Source of the DNA: Boswellia sacra
Taxonomy: Eukaryota; Streptophyta; Magnoliopsida; Sapindales; Burseraceae
Direction of reading: 5' to 3'
Assembly (NCBI GenBank): GCA_013180625.2
Contig: SNVD02011399.1
Coordinates: 46,787 to 110,786, forward strand
DNA: 64,000 nucleotides
The notes under the pieces were generated by a model. The model ran no database searches and was not told where the DNA came from. It was given only the letters and a program-made list of their open reading frames with translations. Made by a program: the position numbers and the translations under genes. Below are positions 22,034-34,378 of the stretch, piece after piece (position 1 is the stretch's first letter; every line of letters starts with the position of its first letter).

Positions 22034-23652
22034 ACCAAAACTCTAAGTCCCTTCTCACCCATAGCTGCCTCTCTCATCCCAACCTCTTGATCCCCAAACA
22101 TAGCCTCTCCTTGATGTCATGATCCTTCACACGATATGTATCTTGAACAGGAACCCAACCTCTTTCAACGGCTTTGTGTTGCATAAAAATCACAAGTATA
22201 TGATATCATGGATAAGTAATAAAATGAGAGTTCAAGTATCATCCCCTGAGGACTGTTGCTACTAAATACTAAAATTGTATTATCCTCTATTTATTTTAAA
22301 TAATTATAAAGAGTCTTGGGTTATGGTACAATTAAATAAAACTTGATTAAACTAAAATTAACACTACGGACACTCACAAAAATTATGGAGCATGAAATGT
22401 AATAATTAAAAATCTAGGGATCTGATTTCGCCAAAATTAATCAATTCAATTTCTCTAATTTAAAAAACCAATTATTATTCCTATGTTTACCAACCAATTT
22501 CACTAATTTAATTGTTATTCTTTCTCAAGCAACAACAATATATATTAATATATTAGAATCACAACTCTGCTCATCTAACTCACTATTAATGCCTATTAAG
22601 TACAAGAAATCTGAAAGTTGCACGAATTACATTCATATCTCTGTCTCATGTCAATTCATAGCATTTCATACAATGGTAGATTCTAATATCACCTCTCGGT
22701 CTCAACTTGAATCCCTAAATCATGCAATTATTGGCCAAACAATCGTAAGCATTAAACATAGAATGAAATACTCAACATAAACTAGAATAACTATCAATCA
22801 ATTAAGATCAAGAGAAATTGAACATTAAAATTCGGTTACATCTTCACCCTAGAAAAGGAAAATTAATTCATATTACACAGACTGTATTTTACACATATTC
22901 TTAAACATAAGTAAAAAAAAGGGGAAAAAACTAGCTATTAAAGTTGAATCTTGGTTGATGAATTGCTGCCTATGTTGTTCAAGCAGTCTGTCCTCTCCAA
23001 GAAGTTCCTCTCCCAATTCGAGTGAAATTGCTTGAATGAATTCCCCCTTTTTCTTCCCAATCCCAGTTGACTGAAGAGAAAACATACTCATTGCCTTTCC
23101 TTTGGATTCCATAAGAATTGTTATTATTCTATCCTTCAATTACTTATGTAGGTCATCCTTATCTTGACTCTTTTGATATATTCCCCCCAGGTCAATCCAC
23201 TTATTGCTTGGTTGTCTTCACATGCAAAGGAATGAGTAAGAGGATTTTAATGTCTCTTAAGTACTCCATTGAGAGTGTAAATGCTTCAATTTAATATTCC
23301 TTTTGCTCTTTTCTCAATTCAAGTGGTAGATAAGCTCTATGATTGAATTTGATTTTCCATGTGAGACATGAAATTTTTGTGATTTTTAATTATTACATTT
23401 CAAGTGTGAAAATCAAACTTTCCACAACCACTTGAATCATCCAAATCTAAAATCAAAGCAGGAAACTTGCACCCAAAATACCAAGACTGCATCAACTCCT
23501 TTAACAGGCCTTTGATTTAATCATGTCTGTCTTGAAAATAGTTTAGGTGAAATCCATACAAATTTATGCATAATTAATCATTTAAACACCAAAGAGAGAG
23601 TGAAAACTCAGGATAAAAGGTGTATAATAATGTGTGAAAATCAAACTTATCA

Positions 23653-23670
23653 AATACCCCCAAACTTGAG
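23653..23670 (-). other. Polypurine tract of the Athila-like element
   Basis: The minus strand reads CTCAAGTTTGGGGGTATT immediately before the 3' LTR start TGATAAG. A CAAGTTTGGGGG tract in this position is typical of Athila-type elements, and it fixes the right edge of copy A. Confidence 0.7.
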
Positions 23671-25162
23671 TTTTGCTAGCCCCCAAGCAAAAGAGAGAAG
23701 AAAAAAAAGCACAAAGCACACAAAAACAAAAACATTGCTTGATCTGTGAATAGGCCTTGAAGATTGCACTAAAATATAACTCAAAGAAAATTTCAAAGCT
23801 ACGCACTAATCAAATTTTAAGTTCATAAAATAGTTTTGCTTTACCTCAATTCCTCAAGTGCGTGCATATAAAGCCATTCTCACTTTATCATTTGCAGCCC
23901 GAATGAGTTTATGTTTAAAAGTGAATCAAATTTGATAATAAAGAGTTAAGCATAAATGAACTCCATAGGCCTACCTTTCAAGCTACTCTCCACTAAAATA
24001 GACAGGTACAACGATAAGGATCAAATAGGATTTTATTCAGCTTGCAATGTTTGGCTAGATTGAAAGTATGATAAATGATAAAAATTTAGCTCAAAACACT
24101 CAAAAACACACTAGTCAATTAGACTGTGTAGATCACAACCCTAAAACATAATTCATTACAACACATCTAGTAATTCCCCCAAACTTATTTACAAACACTT
24201 ATTCTTTATATAAACATAGAATACAAGAAACTATACCCCCAAAACTTATTCTTTTTTTTTTTTGGAAAGAGAAAGTTATATTCTCAAACACACATTTTTT
24301 TAGTTTGATCTTTTTTTTCATTCATTTTTTTATGAGAACCCAATGACATTTTTGACTACAGCTCCCAACCTCTCTTAATCTTCCTGAAGCTACCGCATGA
24401 CTTAAGATGCAATCTTGAATGAGCTATATGCTCATGGGTAAGGTATAATCTATTTGGAAAATTCATTTATAGGTTGGGAAACATTTTTGTGAGTTAAATC
24501 AAAGAAAAAGGCTTACATAGGCACAAAAAGGGTAATTAGGAATCAATTTCATATCTAGGTTGGCTAAAAGGGCTCAAACGGATCAAAGATGGCCTAAATT
24601 ATTTCTTTAATGTTGCACAGCCTAAGATTTCGCCTCAAGTGACCATCAATCAGGTTCTAGATTTCACTAAAATCTTATGAAACACTTAAATGGCATAAAC
24701 CTTCTCTAAGTAGATAATTAACTCAGTGATTATGGCGATATGCTTAATGTGTTCAAGGAATATAAGCAAAGCAAAATTAACAACAGTTTAAGCAAATAGA
24801 TATGTGCATAATTTATCATTTTTCAAGAGTTATTCTTAATTCAATCATTTTCTTATCATTGGCCCACAAAACTCAAATGAACAAAGGAAAACAACGTCAC
24901 TTGAACAGAGAAACAAAACAGAACACTAGTTTAGTTACAAAACAAATTTAGTTATACTACAAGCTAGTTAGAATAAGTTTCAAAAGGATAAAACTATATT
25001 CCTTAACTCCGCCACTCTGGAAGTAACAGAATTGAAATACGCTTTCAGGAAAGTTTGAACTTTTGACCCTGCCACTCTAACAAGTTAGCCTACCGGATTG
25101 CTCGTAAAAAGGAACAACATGAAAGCAGCTTAAACAAGCACAATAACAAGTAGAACATAACA

Positions 25163-25194
<32 letters not shown>

Positions 25195-25239
25195 GGGATT
25201 CAAAGTAGGGATACTAATTACGAATGGAGTGTCAAATTT
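23671..25239. other. 3' spacer of the Athila-like element, first part
   Basis: Non-coding AT-rich sequence between the polypurine tract and the LOG retrocopy. It includes several A/T runs and an (AAT)n tract at 25162-25194. No env-like or other open frame was recognised. Confidence 0.5.
25162..25194 (+). repeat. (AAT)n microsatellite
   Basis: About eleven uninterrupted AAT units near the 3' end of the LOG retrocopy. Confidence 0.9.
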
Positions 25240-25857
25240 GGTTCATACTTTTGATCACTTCGCTCAAGCCAATTTATTTGAGCCGCTGTTAGATCGAGTT
25301 CAAAAACAAATGCTTACAATTTGTTGATCAAATCCTCAATAGCTGAAGCGGTGACTAGGACTTTCCGCATCAATTGTTATATAAAGTTTGATTCCATAGC
25401 TTGATCTAAAAAAAAATATTAAATTAACCTTTTACATATAACAAACCCATGGGTTTATGGTGTATGTTTAGTTGGGACCAGTAGGCTATCTAATAATTTT
25501 CTTCTAAGGTGCCAAAACCACTTGGCAAAGCTACGAACGCATCAAAATAAACAAACATCCAAGTCATGCATTCGTGCATAAATGTCTAAGTTCATCCCCA
25601 ACTATTTTCTTAGTTATATTTTATACAGCTAAAATAGTAGGAATGATACCTAACACTCAACTCCCATTTAAGAATGTAGTTGTAGAAATACATGCCATTA
25701 ACCCTAGGCTAGCCCCTCCATAAATAACATTTATGTTCCTAGTAGCTAATACCCTACCAAGGTTGTCTACTGCTCTCACAAAGTCACTATCCCTTCCAGG
25801 CTGAGATCCATAAAATACATATATTCTTGAGAATCTCTGAAATGGTTCACTCTCCAT
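25240..25857 (-). pseudogene. LOG-like cytokinin-activating enzyme, intronless broken copy
   Basis: LOG enzymes (cytokinin riboside 5'-monophosphate phosphoribohydrolases, about 210 residues) release active cytokinin bases. The minus strand from ATG 25857 reads MESEPFQRFSRIYVFYGSQP, then NINVIYGGASLGLM, GIIPTILA, DAFVALPSGFGTLEE, WSQLNIHHKPMGLLYVKG and, in another frame, DQAMESNFI to about 25250. This covers nearly the whole protein without introns, whereas plant LOG genes usually have several. A TGA follows FLNGS and replaces an expected Arg. More stops and frameshifts follow, and the catalytic PGGxGT site reads PSGFGT. It is most likely a retrocopy inside the retroelement's 3' spacer, in the same orientation as gag-pol. 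Confidence 0.85.
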
Positions 25858-27730
25858 GTCTACATTAATCTCGCTCGTATGCTTGAAAATGAACTCAATG
25901 GGTGTTAACTTTATAGAGGTCTAAAGATATGACAATATTGGTGCGAAGACAAGCTTTCTATTGAGATTAATTAATTAGGATTTATTATTCCACAATTAAC
26001 ACATGGGGACATGCTTTTGATGGGGGTTAATCGCTGCATAATTATACTCCAACCCATCTTAAAATGTGAAGAGATAAGCTTTTGGTGGGATTTTAATTAA
26101 TGCAATTCATCATTCCCCACACTTGTCTCCCACTTGGCTTTAAAGGTAACTGTGAAAATTTGTAAGAGAAAAGAAAGAAAATATGTATATATATAATAAT
26201 AATAACAATTAAATAAAAACAATTAACAATAATAAAAACACAAAAACTGAACAATAGTAACACAATAATGGACCAAAGAAAACAAAAAATTTAAAATGAT
26301 AACACTACAGATTATATACAAGTAGATATGATTGTGGCTCCCATCTTCCTCTAGTTTTACATCTAGTAATGACTTAAATGCCTTCTGTGAGTTAACGATT
26401 TACTTCCCATACATTTTTCTTATAAACTGGTAAACAGGTTTGTTTAAAGTCAAATTCCTATACTGTATTATTGATGTTCCTTTTGAAACTGTGTCTCTAA
26501 CTTTATAAGTTCCCTCTACACCATTCCCCAGGAATGACTCTCAAGAGTTAGTACTATATTATCTAACCACTCTTTACTCCATTCATCCTTGATGAACTAC
26601 AGTTTATCTTCCCTATTTTTAGACGCAAATCCTAGATAATGGCAATGCTAGATACAAGTCCATCTAGGACACCTATGTAGACTTTTAACCTTTTAGCATG
26701 TCGCTTTTTGGTTAGAGTGCTCTTTCCTAGATTAAACATGTAAGCTGTAAAATCAATCATAACTCACTAGTTAACTTACTATTAGCTTCGATTAACCAGC
26801 AGATATCCACAAACATTTTCCTAATGATCAATATCCTAAGTCTATAAAATTGTGCTTTACAGATTTTCACTAGAGCGTTTTCAGGGAGTGAAGGAAAACG
26901 CTTGTGAAGGGATGGTAGAATGTTATCAGTATCCATAACAAAGAGAATAGGAAAGATATTACCATAAAATTAAGTTTGTTCTTCACCTTGATCTACACGC
27001 TTCAACCTTTCTGGCAGTGGTCTCTGCTTTATTTGACTTTATCCTCAAGTTCTTGCTCAATAAAAGCATAGCAGGAAATGGTTAATTATAGTAAAACAAA
27101 ACAACAATTAGAAAGAAAATTATAAACACTCAAAAAGAAAGAAAAGAGAAAAAAATAATTTAAATAAACTAGATCAAATCAGTCATAATGACACAAGGCC
27201 TACTCGAGGAGTCTCCCCGAGGTACATATATAATTAATACAAAACAATAATTTAAATTCAAAATAAACAAATCAAAAGCTAAGCAAATAAAACAAAATAA
27301 TTTAAAAAAAAGACTCCCCCAAACATGAGAGACACATTGTCCTTAATGTGTATTTGACTACCCTGCAAGAGATGAACTCTAATGGGTTGGGTTGGGTGGA
27401 CAATTCTTTGGTTTCAAAGCTTTTACTTAAGTGCACTCTATATTGGGCTAGAGCACTCAAATGCGAATGGGCTACACTCTGATCTTCTAAAGATTTTCTT
27501 CTCCCAAGTTTGTCTTAGACCTGCAACAATAAAATCAAATTTTTTCTTTTTTTTTCACAGGCAAAAACTCAATAACTACTACAAAAACACAATAAAGCTT
27601 GGAATGCAAATATTCGAACTCATGGGTTGCCTCCCAAATAGTGCTTCAGTTAAAGTCTTCAATTAGACTTTTTCTCCACTCTTAAGGCTCATCAAGAAAG
27701 ATGGTGGTTGTGTTGTTGTCAACGTCACCA
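25858..27730. other. 3' spacer of the Athila-like element, second part
   Basis: Non-coding sequence between integrase and the LOG copy, with many short A-rich stretches. No similarity to a gene was recognised on either strand. Confidence 0.45.
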
Positions 27731-27734
27731 TCCA

Positions 27735-30410
27735 TGTAAAGTTTTAATCTCTACTCACTAAGTTTAAATGTGCTTTTCTTTGGATAACTAATTTCAACAA
27801 CTTCACAAGGAAACACTTACACGACTATGAAAGGACCTGACCATCTTGACTTAAGCTTTTCGGGAAATAATCTAAACTTTGAGTTGTATAGAAGCACTTG
27901 TCGACCAGGTTAGAATTCTTTCTGAATGATGTACTTGTCATGCCGTGCCTTAGTACATTCCTTATAAATCTTGGCATTCTTATAAGCTTCATTACATAAC
28001 TCATCCATCTCATTCAACTGCAGCAATTTTTTCTCTCCTACGTTTTTCAAGTCCATATTCAATGTCTTCATGGCCCATTATGCATGATGTTCCAACTTAA
28101 CTGGTAGATGACACTTTTTTTCATAAACTAATTTATAAGAGATGTGCCTATAGGTGTTTTGAAAGCGGTCCTATAAGCACATAAAGTATCATCTAACTTC
28201 TTGGCGCAATCTTTATGTGAATTTACCCCAGTCTTCTTAAGAATCATCTTTACCTCTCTATTTGAAATTTCAGCTTGCAAATTTGTTTGAGGATAATAGG
28301 TAAGGGCCTTCCTGTGGTTGACTCCATATTTGGCTAATAGTGCTTCAAACTGCTTGTTGCAAAAGCGGGTGCCTTTATCACTAATGATTGTCCTTTGAGT
28401 ACCAAACCATGTAAACATGTTCTTCCTTAAAAAATTGAGCACCACCCTACCATCATTGGTTTGAGTTGCAATTGCTTCAACCCACTTGGACACATTATCA
28501 ACATTAAAGAAGATATACTTGTTGTTGTAAGAAGATGGAAATGGGCCTATGAAATCAATTCCCAAAACATCAAACAACTTGACCTCTAGGATGCTTTTCA
28601 GTGGCATTTCATTTCTCCTAGAGATGTTTTCTATTCTTTGGCACCTATTACAATTAGAAACAAACTTGTGAGCATCTTTAAATAAAGTGAGCCAACAAAA
28701 ACCTGATTGAAGAACTTTAGTAGCTGTTTGTTGTTCCCCAAAATGGCCACCACACTCAAGTTCATGACGATCCCTTAATATATCTACCACCTCCTCTTCT
28801 AGAACACATCTCCTGATCACTTGATCTTCACATTGCCTATAAAGAATTGGCTCCTCCCAATAGTAATGCTTGATATCAGAGAATAACCATTTCATTTTTG
28901 ATATGAAAGATCCGAAGGGATTATTTTTTGTGAAAGAAAGTTAACAAAATCTACATAACATGGAAGAATACAGTTAGACGACTAAGCAAAAAGTTATTCA
29001 TCAGAAAAGTTGTCATCAATGGGAGATTGGTTGAACTCTAATTCTTTTGGTATTTCAATCCTGGATAGATGATCAACGACTAGATTTTTGATGCCTTTTT
29101 ATCTTTTATCTCCAAATCAAACTCTTGGAGTAGTATGACCCAACACATGAGGCTTGGTTTAGCATCCTTCTTAGACATAAGATACTTAATTATAGAATGA
29201 TCAGTATAAACAATTACCTTAATACCAATGAGATATAAGTGAAATTTATCAAAAACAAATACAATGGCAAGCAATTCTTTTTCAGTGATGGCATAATTGA
29301 GTTGAGCATCATTAAAGGTCCTGCCAGAATAATAAATTATTCTTTCGCTACCCTAAAACTACTCCCACTTTATAATCACTTGTATCACACATCAATTCAA
29401 ATGGTAGTTCCCAATCTAGTGCTGCACCAATTGTGCTGATACAAGCTTCTCCTTCAAGGTAGTAAAGGCCTATATACAATCTACGTAAAAAATAAAGGGG
29501 CATTCTACGCAAGTAAATTAGAAAGAGGTTTTAAAACTTTTGAAAAATCTTTGATAAACCTCCTGTAGAAACCTGTATGACGAAAAAAAACTATGTACAC
29601 CCTTCACTGATGTTGGCAGTGGTAACTTCTCTATGATCCCAATCTTGGCACGATCAACTTCAATACTCGTAGCAGAAATCTTATGACCTAGAACAATCCC
29701 GTCCATGACCATGAAATGACACTTTTCCCAATTAAGCACTAAGTTAGTTTCTTCACACCTTATGAGAACTAACCTCAAAATTTCTAGGCATTGATCAAAA
29801 GTTTTTTCAAAAATAGAAAAATCATCCATGAAATCTCAATGCTTCTTTCTACCATTGTAACCAAAATGCCTATCCAAAAAGCACTAATACTCATGTGTAG
29901 CCAAATGGTCCAACATCTGATCAATGAAAGGTAAAGCGAAATGATCTTTTCTAATGGCTTTGTTCAACTTCGTATAGTCAAAGCAAATATGGCACCCAAT
30001 GACAGTCTTCGTAGGAATCAACCTATTGTTCTAATTTTTCACAACTGTGATTGCTTCTTTCTTTAGTACTACTTGAACTAGACTTACTCATGAGCTATCA
30101 AAAATTGGGTAAATCACTCCTACATCAAGCCATTTAAGAACTTTAGCTTGAACTACCTCCTTCATGTTTGGATTCAATATCTGTTGTGCATCCACTATTG
30201 GTTTGCCACCATCTTCCAATAAGATTCTATGCATGCACATGGAATGACTAATCCCCTTAATATCAAATAATGTCCACCCTATGGCTATTTTATGCTCCCT
30301 AAGCACTCTCAACAACTTTTCTTCCTTTATACTAGACAATTTAGATGAGATAATCACTGGAAGTGTGGATGACTCCCCTAGTTATGCATATCTAAGGTGA
30401 CTAGACTACT
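27735..30410 (-). pseudogene. Athila-like pol: RT, RNase H and integrase
   Basis: Read from 30410 downward. The pre-RT region includes KIAIGWTLFDIKGISHSMCM and VLKWLDVGVIYPI. RT has the catalytic box FMDDFS near 29820, followed by CEETNLVLNWEKCHFMV, IVLGHKI and LPLPTSVKGVHSF. RNase H retains [20 protein letters not shown]. Integrase has HFGEQQTATKVLQSGFCWLT, CNRCQRIENI, GIDFIGPFPSSY, ISDKGTRFCN and TYYPQTNLQAEISNRE, then a C-terminal region ending near 27735. Several frames are broken, and about 50 residues before FMDDFS are deleted, so the polymerase is inactive. Confidence 0.88.
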
Positions 30411-32715
30411 GTTTGTGTGACACTCGAAATTTTTAAGTAAGTTTGACTTGCAATTATATTGTAAAATATGTACTACTAGCATTATAAATTAGGTGTGTAT
30501 ATATATGGAGTGAGATGCAATTAAATGAGATAGAAGGGCTGATTAAGAAGACTTGAAAGCTTAAAGGGTTAGGTTGAAATTTTGCATAATTAGATAAGTA
30601 TAAAAGAGAGAATTCTAGAGAAATGTATTCCTTTTGATCCTATCCCAGCAAGTAGCCCTCATCTCTTTCTCCTCCATTGTTGCCAACAAATTAAGCAAGA
30701 GGAAGAAATCTTGAGACAAACTAGAGGTAGAAATCAACTTGTCCTCCCTTTCCTTGCATGGTTCCATTATTTTTACAGGAAATTAATGTGATATGTTATA
30801 AATTTTGGGATAATTGTGTTATGTGCTTCTAGAATTTGTGTGAAATCATGATATTATATGTGTTATGGTATATTGAAGGAGAAGGCATGATGTTTGGGAA
30901 GCTAGGAAACATGATTGAGTGAAATTCCTGCAGAGCCTCTTTGCTGAATAGGGGTTAGTCCGAAAATTCTTATAAATTCCATGGTTGTTTGCCGACTCTA
31001 AAATTTTTATATGATAAACTAGACACCTCAAGGAGTTTATAGAATTTTGAAACACTTGAAAATTTGTAGTATGTGAATTGTAATGAATTTTTGAAATTCT
31101 GGTTCGAAATTGTGAATTCCCCTGTTTTAAAACAGGGTAGGGAGAATGAACTCGATTTGAGGGGCAAATCTTTGTAAAATTTTGTGATTTTTAATACAAA
31201 AACCCTTGGGTATGTTTTCTGTTAGAAATTTTCATGGTTTCTAGAGTTGTGTATGAATTGTAATGATTTTTCAAATCTGGACTTAAAGAAATGTGAATGT
31301 TAAGTTCCAAAACAAAGTATGTGAAATAAATTCCGTTTGACTACCTTAAACTCCTTAGAAAATCATGATTTTTGGTGGAATGACTTTCATATGTGTCTAG
31401 TTTTAGATTGAAAATTTTGGTAGAGATTTGACTATTGTAGAATTTTATAAAATTCTTCAAACTTGCACTGTTTAGTTGAGAGGTCTGCAGACAGATTTGC
31501 TGTATGAATGAAATTAAGGATTTTTAAGGGGTATATGACCTTATTTTGACTCAATAAAATTCATTGACTATAATATGTATGTCTATTTGATTTTCATGAA
31601 TTTTAGTGATGATTGGAAATGAATAAGCCCTTATTATAATAATCCAACTAATGTGTGTGTGATAGAGCTTAATAAATGATGTTATTGGTTGGTTGAATTA
31701 TTGTTAACCTATAAGGGATTTAATGACTTCTAAATAGACACTGATCAGTGTGTCATGACTATGGCAATGGTTACTAGAGACGAAGAAGAGGAAGAAGAGA
31801 TGAACTTTAAACAACTGCTTACCAAGATATATGTGAAAACCAAATTAAGAGGCGAGGCTAACCAGGTAAGTAACTAGATCTTTCTGAGGATATAATATAT
31901 GTTGACTTTTAATAAAATGTGTTTAATGATTGTGTTTGTGAATATATGTGAAATATGTTGATAGAATGTGGATAGGGCCATGAATACATGGACCTTCATA
32001 TAGGAAATGATTTGATTGGGGTTTACAGTGATTTATGAAATGTGTGATTTCACATACTTTGATGTGTATGTGATTGACTTATTGGTGTAACTTTATGTGT
32101 GTGAGATATAGAAATGTGAATGTGCCCTCATATATGTGAATTTGTTGTGATATGGCTTGAATAATATTGCCAATGAAACTATGTGTGTCTATGAAGAATG
32201 AAATACATGCCAAACATTCTAGGATACTAATTCTTCATGTGGATGGCATGACAAATGAATGTCTATGAAATACCATGTGTATTAGAGTTCCCTGAATATT
32301 TATGACTGGGAAATGAATGAGACTAGTTGTATATGAACATAGTTGTGTAACTATATGTTTGAAATATACCGAAGAGTAATGAAAGGGTTGACACGGATAA
32401 AGAAGTCAATAGGTTTCTAGGTGTGTGAGAATGATGCCAATGTGTGGATTGTGCACATCCATAAGTGTTTATGAGATATGTAGGCTTATTGTATTTATGA
32501 ACGTATATGTGATTAGTGAGAAGCCTATGTAAAACCTCAATTATGAAAGCGAACAGCAATATTTTGGTGTGTGAAGGCATGCATCACTATGTGATGTGTT
32601 ATGAATTTGAAATTACATGCCAAGCATATGGGAATATATTGAATGACGAATGTGAAATGTGATACTGTTAAATGCTAGCATTAAAGTGAATGAATTGTGA
32701 CAAGTTATGATTGGG

Positions 32716-33000
32716 TTAGAAGCTTAATATAAAGCTTCACTTATGTGATTGAAATGTGAAATGTGATATGTGAGTGAAAGCTTAATATAGAGCTTCACTT
32801 ATGTGATTGAAATGTGAAACGTGAATGCGAGTGAAAGCTTAATATAGAGCTTCGCTTATGTGAATGAGATGTGAAATGTGATATGTGAGTGAAAGCTTAA
32901 TATAGAGCTTCACTTATGTGACTGAAATGTGAAATGTGATATGTGAGTGAAAGCTTAATATAGAGCTTCACTTATGTGACTGAATGTGAAAACTGATATG
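32716..33000 (+). repeat. 57-58-bp tandem repeat, five copies, in solo LTR 3
   Basis: AGCTTAATATA(G/A)AGCTTCACTT begins at 32721, 32779, 32836, 32894 and 32952, each copy followed by TGTGA-rich sequence. The core AAGCT...AGCTT is itself palindromic. Confidence 0.9.
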
Positions 33001-33034
33001 TGAGTGGCATGCCACAACTTAGGATATTTGGCTC

Positions 33035-33440
33035 TCATAGCTTGAGGGGAGGTCTGGACCATGTGTTTCTCTAGACGGGATTCGATAGCATGAGCTTGGT
33101 ATCATCCGGATTGTCAGACTAGTCTCGAGCTATTTCAAGTGTAGGCATCTGAATGTATCCATACTGTTACGTACTCCCATGGCTTGAGGGGAGGTTTGGA
33201 CCATGTGTTTCTCTAGATGAGATTCGATAGCATAGGCCTGGTATCACCCGGATTGTTAGACTAGCCTTGAGCTATTTCATGGGTAGGCCTCTTAATGTAT
33301 CTATACTGTTCTGTATCCCCATGGCTTGAGGAGAGGTCTGGACCATGTGTTTCTTTAGACGAGATTTGGTAGCATGGGTCTGGTATCACCCAGATTGTCA
33401 GACTAGCCTTGAGCTGATTCATGGGTAGGCCTACATATGG
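33035..33440 (+). repeat. About 141-bp tandem repeat, three copies, in solo LTR 3
   Basis: CTTGAGG(G/A)GAGGT(C/T)TGGACC begins at 33041, 33183 and 33324. Each copy continues through a CCATGTGTTTCT segment and a GATTGT(C/T)AGACTAG segment. Copies differ by point changes. Confidence 0.88.
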
Positions 33441-34378
33441 GAACTGACTGTGAAATGAAAAGTCCTACCTTAATTAGAAAGCACTGTTCCTAAGTATCTG
33501 TACTGTAGAAGCTTCCAAAATTATGTGAAATGGATATCCATATGAACAATGTAGCTAACTGATGGAAACTCATGTGTGAATGATTTATATGTTTATGGGA
33601 GCACATGAGTATGTGATAGACTTGTGGAAAGTTTAATTGTAAATGAGACATGTGTACGTAAATGGGTGTATGTGATGAGCTTTGACATAGAAAAGCCATG
33701 CTTGATTACCCATAGATAGGTATTTATGGAATTAGGAATGTGACTAGATAAGAGAGCAATTGGTCTAGGATATGGCCAATGATACAAGTTGGTGCAGGAG
33801 CATAATTAAATGGTGCAAGAGTGCATCTTTAACGGATCTAAAGAGATATAGGCAGAGAATTGGCATCGCCGTGCCATACCTTTCGCGCTAGAGCACCACT
33901 TGCACCAACTCAAGAGAGAATAGAGAGTTGGCGCATACGTGCCTTTTCTTTGGCGTAGGAGCGCGAAACTGAAATTTGTAACGGATTGGAAATCAGAAAC
34001 TTGGCGTCGCCATACCGGTTTCCTTGCACAGGGGCGCGTTCCTTGAACAGTGAAATCAATATTCTGATTTTCTTAGTAGAGCACTGGTGGCTTGAATACC
34101 AAGATATGAACAGTAATCAGTTATTTATGAAATAAATATTGAATAGTAGTCCTATTCCGAAATGGTTATCACCATTAATTATTTTATTTTGAATGTTACG
34201 CTAGTTTTTATAATTCTAGCTGCTTACTGAGTTTCATACTCAGTAGTCGGTTGTATACCTCAGGTATTTGATCAAATAAAGATTAAAGGAGGATTTTGGA
34301 ATAGCAACGATTATTTTCCCTTGGCAAGCTCTTATCCGCTACAGTATTACTATATTAGATACAGGGTGTGACAGTTTG

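Larger units (their letters stand above)
16306..23652 (-). repeat. 3' LTR-like repeat, copy A (interrupted by solo LTR 2)
   Basis: Without the nested insertion (16906-20792 plus one CTAAT) it is about 3.45 kb and matches 37027-40253 in the same direction throughout, with scattered substitutions and small indels. On the minus strand it begins TGATAAGTTTGATTTTC, directly after the polypurine tract. It carries the rearranged NPF fragment at 21197-21863, a (CTT)n tract at about 22006-22033 and AT-rich sequence. Confidence 0.75.
30416..34373 (+). mobile_element. Solo LTR 3 (3958 bp), nested in Athila-like pol
   Basis: Starts TGTGACACTCGAAATT and ends GGGTGTGACA. It is flanked by a perfect 5-bp duplication GTTTG (30411-30415 and 34374-34378). 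The retroelement's coding similarity stops at one side and resumes at the other, between protease and RT. No coding was seen. It contains two tandem arrays (58-bp and 141-bp units). It belongs to a different family from solo LTRs 2, 4 and 5. Confidence 0.93.
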
